Assembly (NCBI GenBank): GCA_965153355.1
Contig: OZ231127.1
Coordinates: forward strand, 50,778,001-50,842,000
Direction: 5' to 3'
Length of the DNA stretch: 64,000 bases
Source: Flaccisagitta enflata
Lineage: Eukaryota; Chaetognatha; Sagittoidea; Aphragmophora
The position numbers and the translations under genes are program-made. Below, one piece after another: positions 33,560 through 45,164 of this stretch. Every line of letters starts with the position of its first letter. Positions within the stretch are counted from its first letter, which is position 1. Under the pieces are notes generated by a model. That model ran no database searches. It was given only the letters and a program-made list of their open reading frames with translations, and was not told where the DNA came from.

Positions 33560-34227
33560 GATCAATTGTTTTTAATCAATTGTTTTCAAACGGATTTGGA
33601 AGACGTGTCTTTTACCTAAAGATCATCTCTGTGGTAAGCTGTAATAGACGAATTGCATAAAAGGCGCCGACGTGCTCCGTCGTGAGATGAGAACTGCCAA
33701 CTTTTCCGTTGACAAAATTCAGGTTGCAAGGTTCGCACTTGTTATAGTTGTAATACTAATTGCATATCTTCATTGTAAAATAGACAGTGGTTGATAAAAA
33801 AAGGAAAGAAAAAAGTACAGATTCGCTTCTTACGCGTATTCTCATGCTGTTATCGATAAACCGAAAATCTAAGATTGCATTCTTTAATTCGCGTTGAACC
33901 ACCTCTCGGTCTGGATATCTGAATTTTCATTGTAATGACGCCTTCGAGGAACCGTGTTTTAGTCAATTCCATCATGAACAGACATACCTGGGCTGACCTG
34001 CATAGCAACGTCATCGTTATCATTGTCGTCATCTTTAATATTTCTTTAATTTCATCATCGATTCTTTCCCTAAAGAATGCTTTCCTTGAAGAATTTCATC
34101 ATTTCTTTCCTTAAAGAATCTCAACATTTCTTTCCTTAAAGAATCTCAAACAAACGTTTCCGCGTATTTAGGCGCCAAAACGCATCATCGAATTGATCAT
34201 TGATAGTCTGTCTTCAGTCTGTCTGTC

Positions 34228-34230
<3 letters not shown>
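33560..34230. other. Unassigned DNA
   Basis: Three short direct repeats of ttccttaaagaatctcaa / ttccctaaagaatgc type at 34,065-34,150. No gene supported. Confidence 0.35.

Positions 34231-34234
<4 letters not shown>

Positions 34235-34318
<84 letters not shown>
34235..34318 (+). repeat. (CT)n microsatellite
   Basis: About 40 uninterrupted CT units. Confidence 0.95.
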
Positions 34319-34320
<2 letters not shown>

Positions 34321-34565
34321 GTATATCTGAACCCAATCTGTAAGAATGTCTGCTTGTGCGGTTGTCTGCTTTACCCCCCCCGACCCCCATCCCCCACAAC
34401 CGCAAACACCGGCTAGAAACCTCAACATCGTGGAAGACTGAACGCAAAGGGAACTGAAGATAAAAATCTAACTGTCCGTTTGTCTGCCTGTCTGCCCCTC
34501 TACTTATCTGTACTCGAAGCGCAAAACGACCAAGCTTAAAAATGCCGAAATTAAAAAGTATAATA

Positions 34566-34570
<5 letters not shown>

Positions 34571-34641
<71 letters not shown>
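34571..34641 (+). repeat. (CT)n microsatellite
   Basis: About 35 CT units. Confidence 0.95.
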
Positions 34642-34644
<3 letters not shown>

Positions 34645-34904
34645 AAAACGATGCCAGGTCAGAGCCAAAAATTGTGATACCATGGTCAATGTGCATCAAT
34701 CGATTTAGCATGAAAAGACGAATGGATTAAGCTTCACAACGGCTACATAACTATTTTTTCTGAGTTTGACAAATAAATGAGCGAGACATTTTCGTTAAAA
34801 ATGCAGTGCTGATGGAGAATATCATGGAAGTACGTACCTGAACCGCAAAGAATATGCTTTTCTGCCGACTTGTTTCTTCTTCCTTTCTTCTTCCTTCTCT
34901 TCCT

Positions 34905-35126
34905 TTTTTAGTCGCGTGCTACGCGACTCTACACCCCGCTTTGTCAGTCCATCCGTTGGTCCGTCCATCAGTCCGTCTGTCGGTCTCTCCATCACACTTA
35001 ACTTTTTTGGGGTTTTCGCGGTCTTTAGCTTCACTGCTCCTGCCAAAATGATCAAGTGACCTCAAATACAGCCCCTGCCCACCCGCACGCGACTGGGGTA
35101 GCCGTGTATCCGGCCTTGTTTCTTTT
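34905..35126 (+). mobile_element. Full-length AGTCGCG hairpin repeat
   Basis: Reference copy of the family. 5' stem agtcgcg-tgcta-cgcgact (34,910-34,928), ctctacaccccgc, a variable gtcc/ggtc tract, a ctgctcctgcc segment, then cacccgcacgcgactggggt and a conserved end tatccggccttgtt. About 220 bp, no ORF, no terminal inverted repeats. The class is not established (SINE, MITE or helitron-like are all possible). Confidence 0.75.
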
Positions 35127-35149
35127 CCTTTGTTTTCCTTCTTTCCCTT

Positions 35150-35514
35150 CCTCTTTTTCTTCTTCTCCTTCTTTCCCTTCTTCTTTTTCTTCTCCTTCTT
35201 TCTCTTCTTCTCCTTCTTTCTCTTCTTCTCCTTCTTTCTCTTCTTCTCCTTCTTTCTCTTCTTCTCCTTCTTTCTCTTCTTCTCCTTCTTTCTCTTCTTC
35301 TCCTTCTTTCTCTTCTTCTCCTTCTTTCTCTTCTTCTCCTTCTTTCTCTTCTTCTCCTTCTTTCTCTTCTTCTTCTCCTTCTTTCTCTTCTTCCTCTTCT
35401 CCTTCTTTCTCTTCTTCTCCTTCTTTCTCTTCTTCTCCTTCTTTCTCTTCTTCTCCTTCTTTCTCTTCTTCTCCTTCTTTCTCTTCTTCTCCTTCTTTCT
35501 CTTCTTCTTCTTCA
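35150..35514 (+). repeat. 18-bp polypyrimidine minisatellite
   Basis: Unit ctccttctttctcttctt repeated about 20 times, with an irregular block at 35,370-35,400. All six frames stay largely open, which creates spurious long ORFs. Confidence 0.9.
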
Positions 35515-35964
35515 GCGCTACCATCAAAACGACAAAAGAGTTCGACGGCAGTTAAACAAGATTCTTCTTCAGAAATGGTTGTTTCTATCTTCTTCTTCTT
35601 CCTCTTCCTTCTCTTCCTCCTCCCCTCCTCCTCGTCCCCCTCCTTACCTACCACCTCTCCCTCTTCACCTTCCACCTGCTTATTACTTCTTCAGCTGCTC
35701 GTAAGGAAAAAAACAAACAGGCGTAATCAGTTTATCAAAATGGCGACTTTTTTCCTAGTTTTTCCTGTTTTCCTATGTTTTTATGCTCGATGGAGGGCCC
35801 TAAACAAGAAAATTGGTTAAAAACACCCTTCCTGACAAAAAATCCTCATGAAATGGTAATTCACGGGGTTCTAGATCCATATTAAGTCAAGTTGTATCAG
35901 TTGCCGAGTACAAGTAAGCTAAAAGACCAGGCCAAGCACCGGAAATGGATGCAAAATATAGAAA
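35515..35964. other. DNA upstream of ABHD11
   Basis: Pyrimidine-rich, then unique. The missing first ABHD11 exon could be here (an ATG in good context is at 35,741) but I cannot identify it. Confidence 0.3.
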
Positions 35965-36150
35965 TAAGCGTCATAATGCTCGATCAGGTCCGTTGCGCGC
36001 CGCGATCCGGTCATTTTTGACCTATTTTGACCCCTCCAATCGATTCTACGGTCAAAAATACTATTAGAGTGAGTCTCGATATCCAGTGCTCCTACGCCAT
36101 CTATGTGTGCTCTCTGACTATTAGGCCAATCTTACTTGTGGCCATTGATG
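35965..36150 (+). repeat. Dispersed repeat shared with the NANP locus
   Basis: Matches the reverse complement of 13,130-13,305 over most of its length (core aatcgattctacggtcaaaa). It ends about 85 bp before the first recognised ABHD11 exon. Confidence 0.75.
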
Positions 36151-36234
36151 CAAAACTACCTGTAAACTCCCTTCCATCAGAATTTTTCGCTGGGGAAACA
36201 GTAGTTTTGATGCACCTTGATCGCAAGGGCTCAG

Positions 36235-38314
36235 CCGAAATTCTCACTCCGTCCCACTCTCTCACACCGTCTATGGACAATCTTTGACCGTATCCGATCA
36301 GCCCACCCCTCTAGTCATTCTCCATGGACTCTTCGGCAGCAAACAGAACTGGAACTCTGTCGCCAAAGGCCTAAACAAGAGGTTGATAGCTCTTTTGAAA
36401 TTTTAATGTACAAGTTACCTTCGATACTTCAGACTGGTGGACACCGGTTTTGATCTTTCTTAAAATACCGTCCAAACTCCAACAGATTAAAACGAACCGT
36501 CATCACCGTGGACTCACGAAACCATGGCGACAGTCCACACTCGAAGGATATGTCCTACAACGACATGGCAGAAGACGTGGCAGCTTTTATGGAGGACGTC
36601 GGACTGGATTCGGGAATATTTCTGGGACATAGCATGGGAGGTAGTGAGTGCAAGATTGTGCGACACGCGCCGGAGAGCTTTGATTTTGACAATGGTTGGG
36701 CAATCGGTTAATGGTTAGTTCTGCGTTGTATAGACGTTTTAGGGTAAGATTTTGGATTTTTCACAGAAATGCTGACCGGGGACAAATACAGAATTTTCTC
36801 TGCTGTGAAATTTAGAAATCTCCTTTCTCCAGGTAAGACTGTGATGTGTTTGTCGTTGTCCCGACCCGACTTGGTCGAGTCGTTGATCGTGGAAGATATA
36901 TCCCCTCGCGTCTCCTCTTCCATCGGTCTCATTCCCAATTTCATCGAAGCAATGAAGAGAGCGGAGTTGTCAAGTCCAGATCTTTCACTTTCTCAGGTGA
37001 GCAAGTTGAATTTCAACGGCATTAGTCAGATGGTTATTATTCAGTAATAAGTGAATGAACTAGAAAACGTATGTCCTACGCATCATTATACCGTATGCCG
37101 GTCGGTGACGCGTTTATAAAATCCGCGGAAATCCGCGAAAATGTTTAAATTCCTTTCATCTTTGTGACAGTCTTGCATTCGCGTATTCATAAAAAACATT
37201 CATTCATGACGCGACGTTGCTCTACTCTGGCTTGTTTAGGCACGAAAAGAGATTGACGCACAACTACAATGGACGGCGAAGGAGCCAGGAGTACGAGCAT
37301 TTTTGCTCACAAACTTATCAACGCGAAGTGATGCTGCCCAAATAGGATGGGAGGTATCCTATGCTAGACCGTTTTGTGAAAAGAAGTGGAGAAAAACAAT
37401 ATTTTTGAAATTTGAAATATCGTAGAGGTTGTGCAATGAATACTAAATAAACGCTAGACTGAGCTGAGTGGACTTCATTGGTGGGCGTTTGCATTTCATG
37501 GGCGAAGACGAAGTTGAGCTGGGTATCGGCTTTCGCTCACCACGATTTGCCCTTGTCTTTACAGATTCCGACACTCAACGGCGCTCCCACCCAATTCTGC
37601 TGGCGTGTTAACTTACCAGCTATCTCCACGCATTTCATGAACATCATGCTGTTCCCAGAGTCGTTACCAGAACCTCGGTACTCAGGTGACACAAGACTTT
37701 TTTTTTTAAGTCGCGTGCTATGCGACTTTACACCCTACTATGTCCGTGCGTCCGTCGGTCCGTTGGTTTACTTTTACTTTTTTTTTGCATTTATGAGCCT
37801 TTTGAGCTTACCGCTCCTGCCCACCCGCATGCGACTGGCGAAGCCGTGTGTCCGGCCTTGTTTCTTTACAAAGCGGGGCTTGAATAAGTCCTATAACTAA
37901 ACCTTCCTCTTCGTCGGTCGCTCCCCCTACCCCTTCCCACCTGAAAAGCTTTTGCATCATTATTGGAAAAAAGTCGAATTACGTAATTCGACTTTTTGAA
38001 ACGTATAGGAGAAATAAAGTTTTCCATTTTCGGTTTGAGGCAATTTTAGCAAGTTGTGCAGTTTTGGGGCTGGGATGATACATTTTTTGATATTCACAGC
38101 TAAGAAAGAGCTGATTTTTCTCGTTCAAATGGCGCCAACCAGAAGTCTCTATGATGATTACTTTAGGAGTTAGGAATTTTTTAATCTTTTTTTATTTTTC
38201 GCATTTTTGAAAAAATCGATATTTTTCATTGATCCCCTAATTCGGACCTATGTAACATGAGAAAATAGTCAAGATGTTACAGAAATTGACTCCAAGTTTT
38301 ATGACGCATTTTAC

Positions 38315-38390
<76 letters not shown>

Positions 38391-38561
38391 AGAGAAGAGA
38401 AGAGAAGAGAGAGAAAGAGAAGAGAAGAGAAGAGAAGAGAAGAGAAGAGAAGAGAAGAGAGAGAAAGAGAGGGAATGGGATAAAGAGGGAATGAGACAGA
38501 GAAAGATAAAGAGAGATACAGACAGAGAGAAAAACAGAGAGAACTTTATGACTTTATTACT

Positions 38562-38642
<81 letters not shown>

Positions 38643-38799
38643 ACAAAACGAGACAGACAGACAGAAAGATACAGAGAGACAGAAAGACACAGAGAGACAG
38701 AGGGATACAGAGAAAGTTAGAGAGAATCTGAGAGAGACAGAGAGAGGGAGAGAGAGACAGAGAAAGGGTTAGAGAGAGAGAAAGAAAGAGAAAGAGAAA

Positions 38800-38898
<99 letters not shown>

Positions 38899-39948
38899 CA
38901 GACAGGCAGTCAACCAAAAGAAAGACACCAGTAGATACAAAAATGAAAAACAGTAAGCCAGGCAGCATGAGATGCACGCACAGAAGAACATGCACTGAAA
39001 AGAAGAAACTCTCATTTACGACTTTTTTCCGGTCGGCGATTAGCCGCTTTTATTGGTATGACGTGTAACTGACGGAGGAAGCATACATAGAACAATGACG
39101 ACGACAACAATAGTAGAACAATTAGATAAAAACTGTTTGGCTTATCAGAGGAAGTAGGAAGGAGGAACGATCACAAGCTAGCTACAGGAGCTAAAGAATC
39201 AGATGGCATGCTGACAAGCTTGCTCATGAAACTGTATTTGCGCTTGGAAATAAGCTCCTCCCAGGTTGGACGGCCTAGTGAATTTCGGAGTTCGGTGACG
39301 CTTTCTGTTCATTGAACCTGACCATCCGCAAACACGCACGCTTCGTTCTACTCACGCATGCGTGCACTGTTTTAAAAACTTTTAATAAGGCCGGGTACAT
39401 GAATAAGCAGTCACTTCTAGACGTTAGTCTGGAAATTGCATAATCTAACCACTTAACTTTTTAACCTACTGACCTATCATCCGACAGATACATCACATTG
39501 TAGAGGCCCTTGTCAAGCAACTTTGTCGAATTTCCCTTCTTGTACAGCGCATGATTGTTTGACCAAAGAAATTTCCTAGTCAATGGAATGCGCAGCGTTG
39601 AAGTTGGTCCGACTTTCGTTTGTTTTTCTTTTACAAAAGGGCGGACTCTTTTTCTGGGTGGATCTAACTCCTCGTATATCAGTGGTGACGATTTGCCCGC
39701 CATTCAACAGTATTTTCCCAACTCCACCGTCAAGCATATTGAAGTAAGGCTGTCTTTGTATAATTTCCTCCCTTACAGACTCTTGGAGTCGTGCCACTGA
39801 TTTGTTATACCCTTACAATATGGGTTAAAATTGTATCATATAAAAAAAGAAATGATCGCCTTTGTATCAACAGGGTGCCGGTCATTGGGTCCATGCGGAG
39901 AAACCAAGGGAGTTTATGGACGAAATTATTTTGTTTCTGAATGATTGA
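36235..39948 (+). CDS. ABHD11: ABHD11-like alpha/beta hydrolase, seven exons, first exon missing
   Basis: ABHD11 is a mitochondrial serine hydrolase of the alpha/beta fold. Exons: 36,235-36,381; 36,486-36,640; 36,833-36,996; 37,240-37,353; 37,565-37,685; 39,640-39,743; 39,874-39,948. All introns are GT-AG and all joins keep frame, giving about 292 residues. Landmarks: LVILHGLFGSKQNWNSVAK (oxyanion-hole HG), VDSRNHGDSPHS, the nucleophile elbow GHSMGG (Ser), VEDISPR, a lid region with FLLTNL, CWRVNL, LFLGGSNSSYI, and GAGHWVHAEKP with the catalytic His. Order and spacing match animal ABHD11 throughout. An upstream in-frame stop (in cct tga) lies in the presumed intron, so the initiator and mitochondrial presequence must be in an unseen earlier exon. 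The triad positions are preserved, so the gene looks functional. Confidence 0.9.
37702..37865 (+). mobile_element. Hairpin repeat inside ABHD11 intron
   Basis: Starts aagtcgc-gtgctat-gcgactt (stem extended by one pair compared with the reference) and ends gtccggccttgttt. The body is shortened. It begins about 15 bp after the exon 5 donor. Confidence 0.75.
37866..38318. other. ABHD11 intron DNA
   Basis: Includes a small inverted repeat aaaaagtcgaattacgtaat / attcgactttttgaaa near 37,970-38,005. Nothing else recognised. Confidence 0.35.
38319..38475 (+). repeat. (GA)n and (GAGAA)n tracts
   Basis: A pure GA run to about 38,384 passes into agaga/gaaga repeats. Confidence 0.95.
38563..38639 (+). 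repeat. (GA)n microsatellite
   Basis: About 38 GA units. Confidence 0.95.
38800..38897 (+). repeat. (AC)n microsatellite
   Basis: About 49 uninterrupted AC units. Confidence 0.95.
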
Positions 39949-40880
39949 GTATGTGTTGCTTGCAGAAAATGAACACACAGTCGCATTGATTCTGAAGCAA
40001 CGGAGGTTGAGGTGAGGCGCAAGTGTCGAGACATTTAAAAAAAATTGAAATTGAACCTCCACTGGACAAGAACCTGTGGCCTATGTTGTACTACAAAATT
40101 AACATTTTATTTGCATTGATTACAGATTACAGAAACGAAATTTAAATATCTTCGAGATTGATCTTAAATGGCATTCGCCAACTCGCGTTTACGGCAATTT
40201 TCTTTCATTTCTTAAAATTCTAAGCTAAATAGCCTTGATATTGATTGAATTTGAATGGACACAAATCGAGAAAACATGCCTCGGTGAAAGATATGACGAG
40301 CGCGTGCCTTATGGACCGACAAGCTTAATGACAGCTCCACCTGTCTACTAGTTACCTGTTTATAGTGAGGTATTTGAGGGTATAGGTGAAAGGAATGAAG
40401 CAATGAAGATATGTTCAGGACTTGTAAGAGATGGAAAGTGTGCAAATATTTAGGATGTAGGGATGGAAAGTGTGAGAATGTGTTTTCTTCCCTCGCATTA
40501 TGTACATGTACGGCCTAATTACCTCAAGTCGAGAAGAGATCCACCATAAACACACGTCGTGGAAGATACAAGTGTAATTTCACTTGTTTATAATTATACA
40601 ACAGCTTGACCCACACAAGCAACATGAGTTAATTTGATGACAAATCTGTTGCATAGGATGTACAATATGCAGTTCAGAGAGACAGAGAGACAGACAGACA
40701 GACAGAAAGAAACAGATAGTCAAACAGATAGATACTAAGACAGACAAACAGAAAGACAAACAAAGACACACGCATGTACGCACACATAACCACATGCACA
40801 CACGCACACGCGCGCTCACCCAAACACACTCATAAACACACAGTGAGGGTTCACAAGGTCCACTTTCTGTTATTTGAATT
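39949..40880. other. ABHD11 3' flank
   Basis: Presumed 3' UTR then unassigned DNA; a gaca/caca-rich stretch lies at 40,675-40,850. No gene supported. Confidence 0.35.
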
Positions 40881-40884
40881 GGGT

Positions 40885-41020
40885 ATACACGTTACGCTGG
40901 TTGCATCCCGGAAATATGCCAAATCGTGCCTTTGCGCCCACCTCACAATGTTCCTTTGCCAAAACCTGAATGAACGAGCCCATGCGCATCTTTCTACGCG
41001 CGCGGGAACCTTTTTTAGGG
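40885..41020 (-). repeat. Dispersed 135-bp repeat, copy 1
   Basis: Reverse complement of 44,457-44,590 at high identity. In both copies one frame stays open and reads KKVPARVE.CAWARS.R..QR, then NIVRWAQRHDLAYFRDAT. Contains a gcgcgcgggaacc motif. Confidence 0.75.
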
Positions 41021-41024
41021 TGGA

Positions 41025-42710
41025 ATTTAAGTTGGATACCGTTGCAGTGAAATTAGTGATTTTTTCAGCTTCTTGCAAATCTGTTTTACCGTTCTTTTAC
41101 TTGACCGGTTATGGATCTATCTGTCACTTTTTCTTTCTGTGTCTTTTTGACTGTTTATATATGAAGACGATCCTTTGACTGCCAGTATTGAGAAATTCCC
41201 ATCATAATCAAATTATCAGACTATTCCTTTTCAATTTCTTTTGACTGTTTTTAAAGCCTTCAGTTAAATCCAGGGGTGTATGTTTACAATTAAGTTGCTT
41301 TTGATTCCCCCCCCTCCCTGTCTTTAATTTTCTTCTCCGCGACGCATCGCATTGTGTTTAAAAACCTATGATTTTCTTCCCCAAAAAGCAGGGAAACAGT
41401 ATAGTTAAGGTTTAAATTGTGTTTTACTAATCAGTATGACGGTAAATTTATGAAGGAAAATGAAGTGTTTCACAATACTTTTTGCATCATTATCAGGACA
41501 ATAATGAAGCTTTTAGTGGACAAATTGTCTCTAAGGATACTTGGTGCATACATTTTTATCATATTCTGACTTAAAATGCAATTTGAACCATGCGATTCAC
41601 ATGAAAACAAGCAAGAAAAATGATGATTTTTAGTGATTTTCTGCTTACACTTTTTTTCATTTTCTGCGGTTGAAATTCTAAGAAAGCCAAATACAGGGAA
41701 ATTTTGCATTTTGAAAAACATAGTTCTCCCTGTAATCGATTTGGGAAGAGAACTATGTTCTTTGTTTTTTCATTTTTTCATTTCCTGTGCAAATTTAGAA
41801 TTTCAAACAGCCCCCTGTCAGTGACCAAAAATAAAATAAGTACAAATTTTCAAAGTGATTTTTTTGGTAACATTGGCTAAAACTGGTCCTTTTGCTGAAT
41901 CAATGCAAATTTTTCTTTTAGATATTATATTATATTATATTATATTATATTATATTATATTATATTATAGCCATCTTAATCATCTTTATTCACTAATTTT
42001 TGCATTTTCATTTATACATTTTTTCTATTTTGATCTTCTTTGAAACATGAATGTTGCCTTTGGAGGGAAGCCGTCGTATTTACAATTTGGTACTGCCAAA
42101 AGTTAAATCTTCCCCCAATTTTCTTTTTTTCTTTTTTCCCCCTTTGATTTCCCTCCCCATTTCCAAACCCTTGGGGGGGGTGGGGGGCGGGGAAACTCAA
42201 TTACATACAGGCCTGGTCAAATCATTTTTTGTAAAAAATTCAAATATTAGAAAGAACTGAACAAAGAAACATACATGAACCCTGGTGAGTTGAAAGGTGG
42301 GTATTTCCAGTGACAACGTCAATTTCAATTGTTCCTGCTGAATGCATTATCAGTATGAACACATAAATTTCAATGTTCCCACAAGGTAGTGAGCGAGAAT
42401 GTGAATGGAGTGAGCAAGTGTTGCGCTGTGGAGTGAACGGGGTGAGCAGTGAGCCATGCGAGCGTACAATGAAGTGACCAATCAAGTTGCTTGTTAAAAA
42501 CGAGGTTGTTACAAGTAGAAATAGACCCGGTGTTAGGTGGTCAGTTGTATATCGCCACGGCACGCCATGGGGCTTTTAAACCGTAATGCATCATACTTAC
42601 ATATATGATGTATCAGGACCAGGAGAGCCATTTCCCGCAAACACGGGGGTATATGAAGAAAAAAAATTGACCAGGGTGTATAGAATTTAGTCGCTTTTGT
42701 TCCCCCCCCC
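41025..42710. other. Unassigned AT-rich DNA
   Basis: Contains an (ATATT)n tract (41,932-41,968), a small inverted repeat around aacatagttctc / gagaactatgtt (41,718-41,760) and C/G homopolymers. No gene supported. Confidence 0.35.
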
Positions 42711-42711
42711 T

Positions 42712-42835
42712 TTTTAGTCGCGTGCTACGAGACACTACACCCCGCTATGTTGGTCTATTGGTCGGTCGGTTGGTTGGTCATTTGGTCAGTCGGTCGGTCG
42801 GTTGGTTGGTCGGTTGGTTAGTCGGTCCCCTTTTT
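42712..42835 (+). repeat. Hairpin-repeat 5' fragment
   Basis: agtcgcgtgctacgagac, then ctacaccccgc and a long ggtcggt tract, breaking directly into the foldback element. Confidence 0.65.
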
Positions 42836-43344
42836 GGGCAGCGGTCCCAAAGGGGTGGATGACCTATGCTTTCACACATATGGGGAATTTTCCCTTCACT
42901 CCTCCTCCCCTCCTTCTCCTTTGTAACACCCCTCAAATCGCAATCTCAAGGCCCATTCCAGCCTTGAGGCCCAAATCCCAGCTTAGAGGCCCAAATCCAA
43001 GCCTCGAGTCCTAAATCCTAGCTTCCAGGCTCAAATCCTAGCCTGGAGGCCCAGATTCTGCCTTGAGGCCAGGGTCAGCCTCAAGGTCCAAATCCCAGCT
43101 AAGAGACCCAGTTCCCAGCCTCGTGACCCAAATCTCAGCCTCCAGGCTAGGATTTGGGCCTGGGAGCTAGGAATTGGGCCTGGAGGCTTGAATTTGGGCC
43201 TCAAGACTAGGATTTGGGCCTCGAGACTGGAATTTTCGCCTTGAGACTGAGAGTTGAGGGTGGGATGGAGGAGGAGGAGGAGGAGGAGAAGGAGGAGAAA
43301 ATGTGTGAAAGCATAGGTCATCGACCCCTTTGGGGCCGCTGCCC
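42836..43344. mobile_element. Foldback-like element A1 with flipped minisatellite arms
   Basis: Terminal inverted repeats of about 75 bp: gggcagcggtcccaaagggg ... tttcacacat at the left and atgtgtgaaagcat ... ctttggggccgctgccc at the right. Inside, a 20-21 bp repeat (aggcccaaatcccagcct) runs in one direction to about 43,140, then in the reverse direction (ggatttgggcctggaggct). No ORF. Confidence 0.75.
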
Positions 43345-43430
43345 TGCTTCCCCCTGAACTTTAAACACAACCTACTTAGGCAGGGCACGGGTACCGCTGA
43401 CCACCTAACGTTTTTGCAGTTATTACTTTT
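43345..43430 (-). repeat. Outer end of the foldback family
   Basis: Reads gcagggcacgggtaccgctg and accacctaacgtttttgc, the inverted form of the ends at 45,165 and 44,825. Confidence 0.6.
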
Positions 43431-43835
43431 TTGGCATTTTTGAGCTTTTTTGAGACGTAAAATTGAAAAAAATAGTATTATTGTTTGTTATTATTATTAT
43501 TATTATTATTATCATTAGTAGTAAAAAATAGTATTTTTTAAAAATGAAATTAAATTTTCTTGGTAACCAATTGACCAATTGAGCCAAAATTTTGTACAGA
43601 TAAACTTTTAAAATTTTTTTCTTAAATGAGTTTAATTGCAAATTTTCCCTCTGATTAGAAGACGAGTTATTATTCTATTAAGAATCAAAAATTTTGTGTA
43701 TTCTATTTCGTGACAATTTTAACTTTAAATGACCATTGATCGCCACACGGCTTTTAGACCTCAATGCGTAAATAAGCGTACACGGAGTTGCCATGTCTCT
43801 AAGTGCCCTGTTCCCCCCTCAACCTCAACCACAGC
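43431..43835. other. AT-rich spacer
   Basis: Contains a (TTA)n tract at 43,482-43,512. No gene supported. Confidence 0.35.
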
Positions 43836-44160
43836 CAGCTTAAGCAGGGCACGGGTACCGCTGACCATCTAACGCTTTTGCGACTATTACTTTTTTGGCG
43901 TTTTTGAGCTTTTTGAGCATACTGCTCCTGCCCAGATGACCCAGTGGCCTTCTCCAGCACTTCTCCTGCCCACCCGCACGCGACCAGGGTAGCCGTGTAT
44001 CCGGCCTTGTTGATTTACTTGGTAACCACTTGACCAATGTACAGAGAAACTACTTTTTTTAAACACCTTTTTTACAGTTTTGTGACAAACCGACTGACCG
44101 ACACACCAACGAACCAAAAAGTGGCTTATAGAATCGCGTAGCACGCGACTAAAATGCGTC
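43836..44160. repeat. Mosaic of foldback end and hairpin-repeat fragments
   Basis: The foldback outer end (ctgaccatctaacgctttt) passes into a plus hairpin-repeat 3' part ending tatccggccttgtt near 44,010. A minus 5' part ending atcgcgtagcacgcgact follows at 44,132-44,150. The two families are fused here. Confidence 0.6.
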
Positions 44161-44456
44161 TGATGAGCCCCCCTATTCGGAGACAAATAATGGATTCATG
44201 AAGATTTCAAAATTTTGGTAATTTTTCACATTAAATTCGCCTCGCTTCAAGCTTTCCAGTGACATGATCATGATGAGAAATGTCGATTCAGGTTCAACCA
44301 GGCTTGGAATCATTCATAAGAACACTATATCTTATCATTTGGAGAGATTGAGTTATGATTGATACTGGGCCAGTGTGCTCTCTCTCTTTGTAAGTGATTG
44401 TCATCTCTACGAAACGAGTCCCAGTCACATTCAACCCTCACATGTTTGACAGCGCC
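44161..44456. other. Unassigned DNA
   Basis: Nothing recognised. Confidence 0.3.
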
Positions 44457-44590
44457 CTAAAAAAGGTTCCCGCGCGCGTAGAAAGTTGCGCATGGGCTCG
44501 TTCAGTCAGATATTTGCAAAGGAACATTGTGAGGTGGGCGCAAAGGCATGATTTGGCGTATTTCCGGGATGCAACCGGCGTAATACACGT
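44457..44590 (+). repeat. Dispersed 135-bp repeat, copy 2
   Basis: Inverted match to 40,885-41,020 with about ten differences. Confidence 0.75.
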
Positions 44591-44814
44591 GGTGAGGGAT
44601 ATTGTGGTCCATTGTATCGTCAAAAAATGTTTTTCAAATAATTTGTTGGGATCTGTCGGAAGTAAAAATTCTATCCTTTTGTTTTCCGTCCAGTCTCGCG
44701 TGTAATCGCTTTGCCCTCTCAGTTGCTTGTCTATGAACAAATGGTACTCGGTGGTCGGTCTTGTATGTAAATGAATGAAATTATTTTACAGTTAAAAGCA
44801 CCATGTAACTAGTC

Positions 44815-45164
44815 ATCCAAGGATCGCCTATGTTCAGCGGTACCCGATGCTCTGCTTGGAGTGATCAAGTGAAGTAGTGGAGTGAGAGCAGGGCAGCGGC
44901 TCCAAAGGGCCGATGTCCTGTTGGACACAGGGGTGAATTCGAGACGTCCTGAGGCGGATTTGAAGTCAGGATGGCAGAATTTAGCAGATTTGAGGCTTGG
45001 GAGGCAGGCTTGAGGCCTAGAGGACAAATTTGAGGCCTGAAGAGTTGATTTGAGGCCAGGAGGGCGGATTTGAGGTCTGAAAGGCTGATTTGAGGTTTTG
45101 AGGGCAGATATGAGGTCTGGAGAGCTGATTTAAGCTCTCGAGGGCTAAATTGAGGTCTAATAGT
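44815..45164 (+). mobile_element. Foldback-like element, one arm only
   Basis: Outer end cagcggtacccgatgctct, agcagggcagcggctccaaa, then a degenerate repeat with ggatttgaggcctga units. It passes directly into the next element without an inverted right arm. Confidence 0.55.

Noticed and set aside
34919-35820. Long open frames on both strands over the polypyrimidine array
   Set aside because: The 18-bp period keeps frames open; composition is pure low complexity and no domain is present.
41271-41821. hAT-type element bounded by caggggtgta and ccccctg
   Set aside because: End similarity is weak and the flanking 8-mers (gttaaatc and tcagtgac) do not match.
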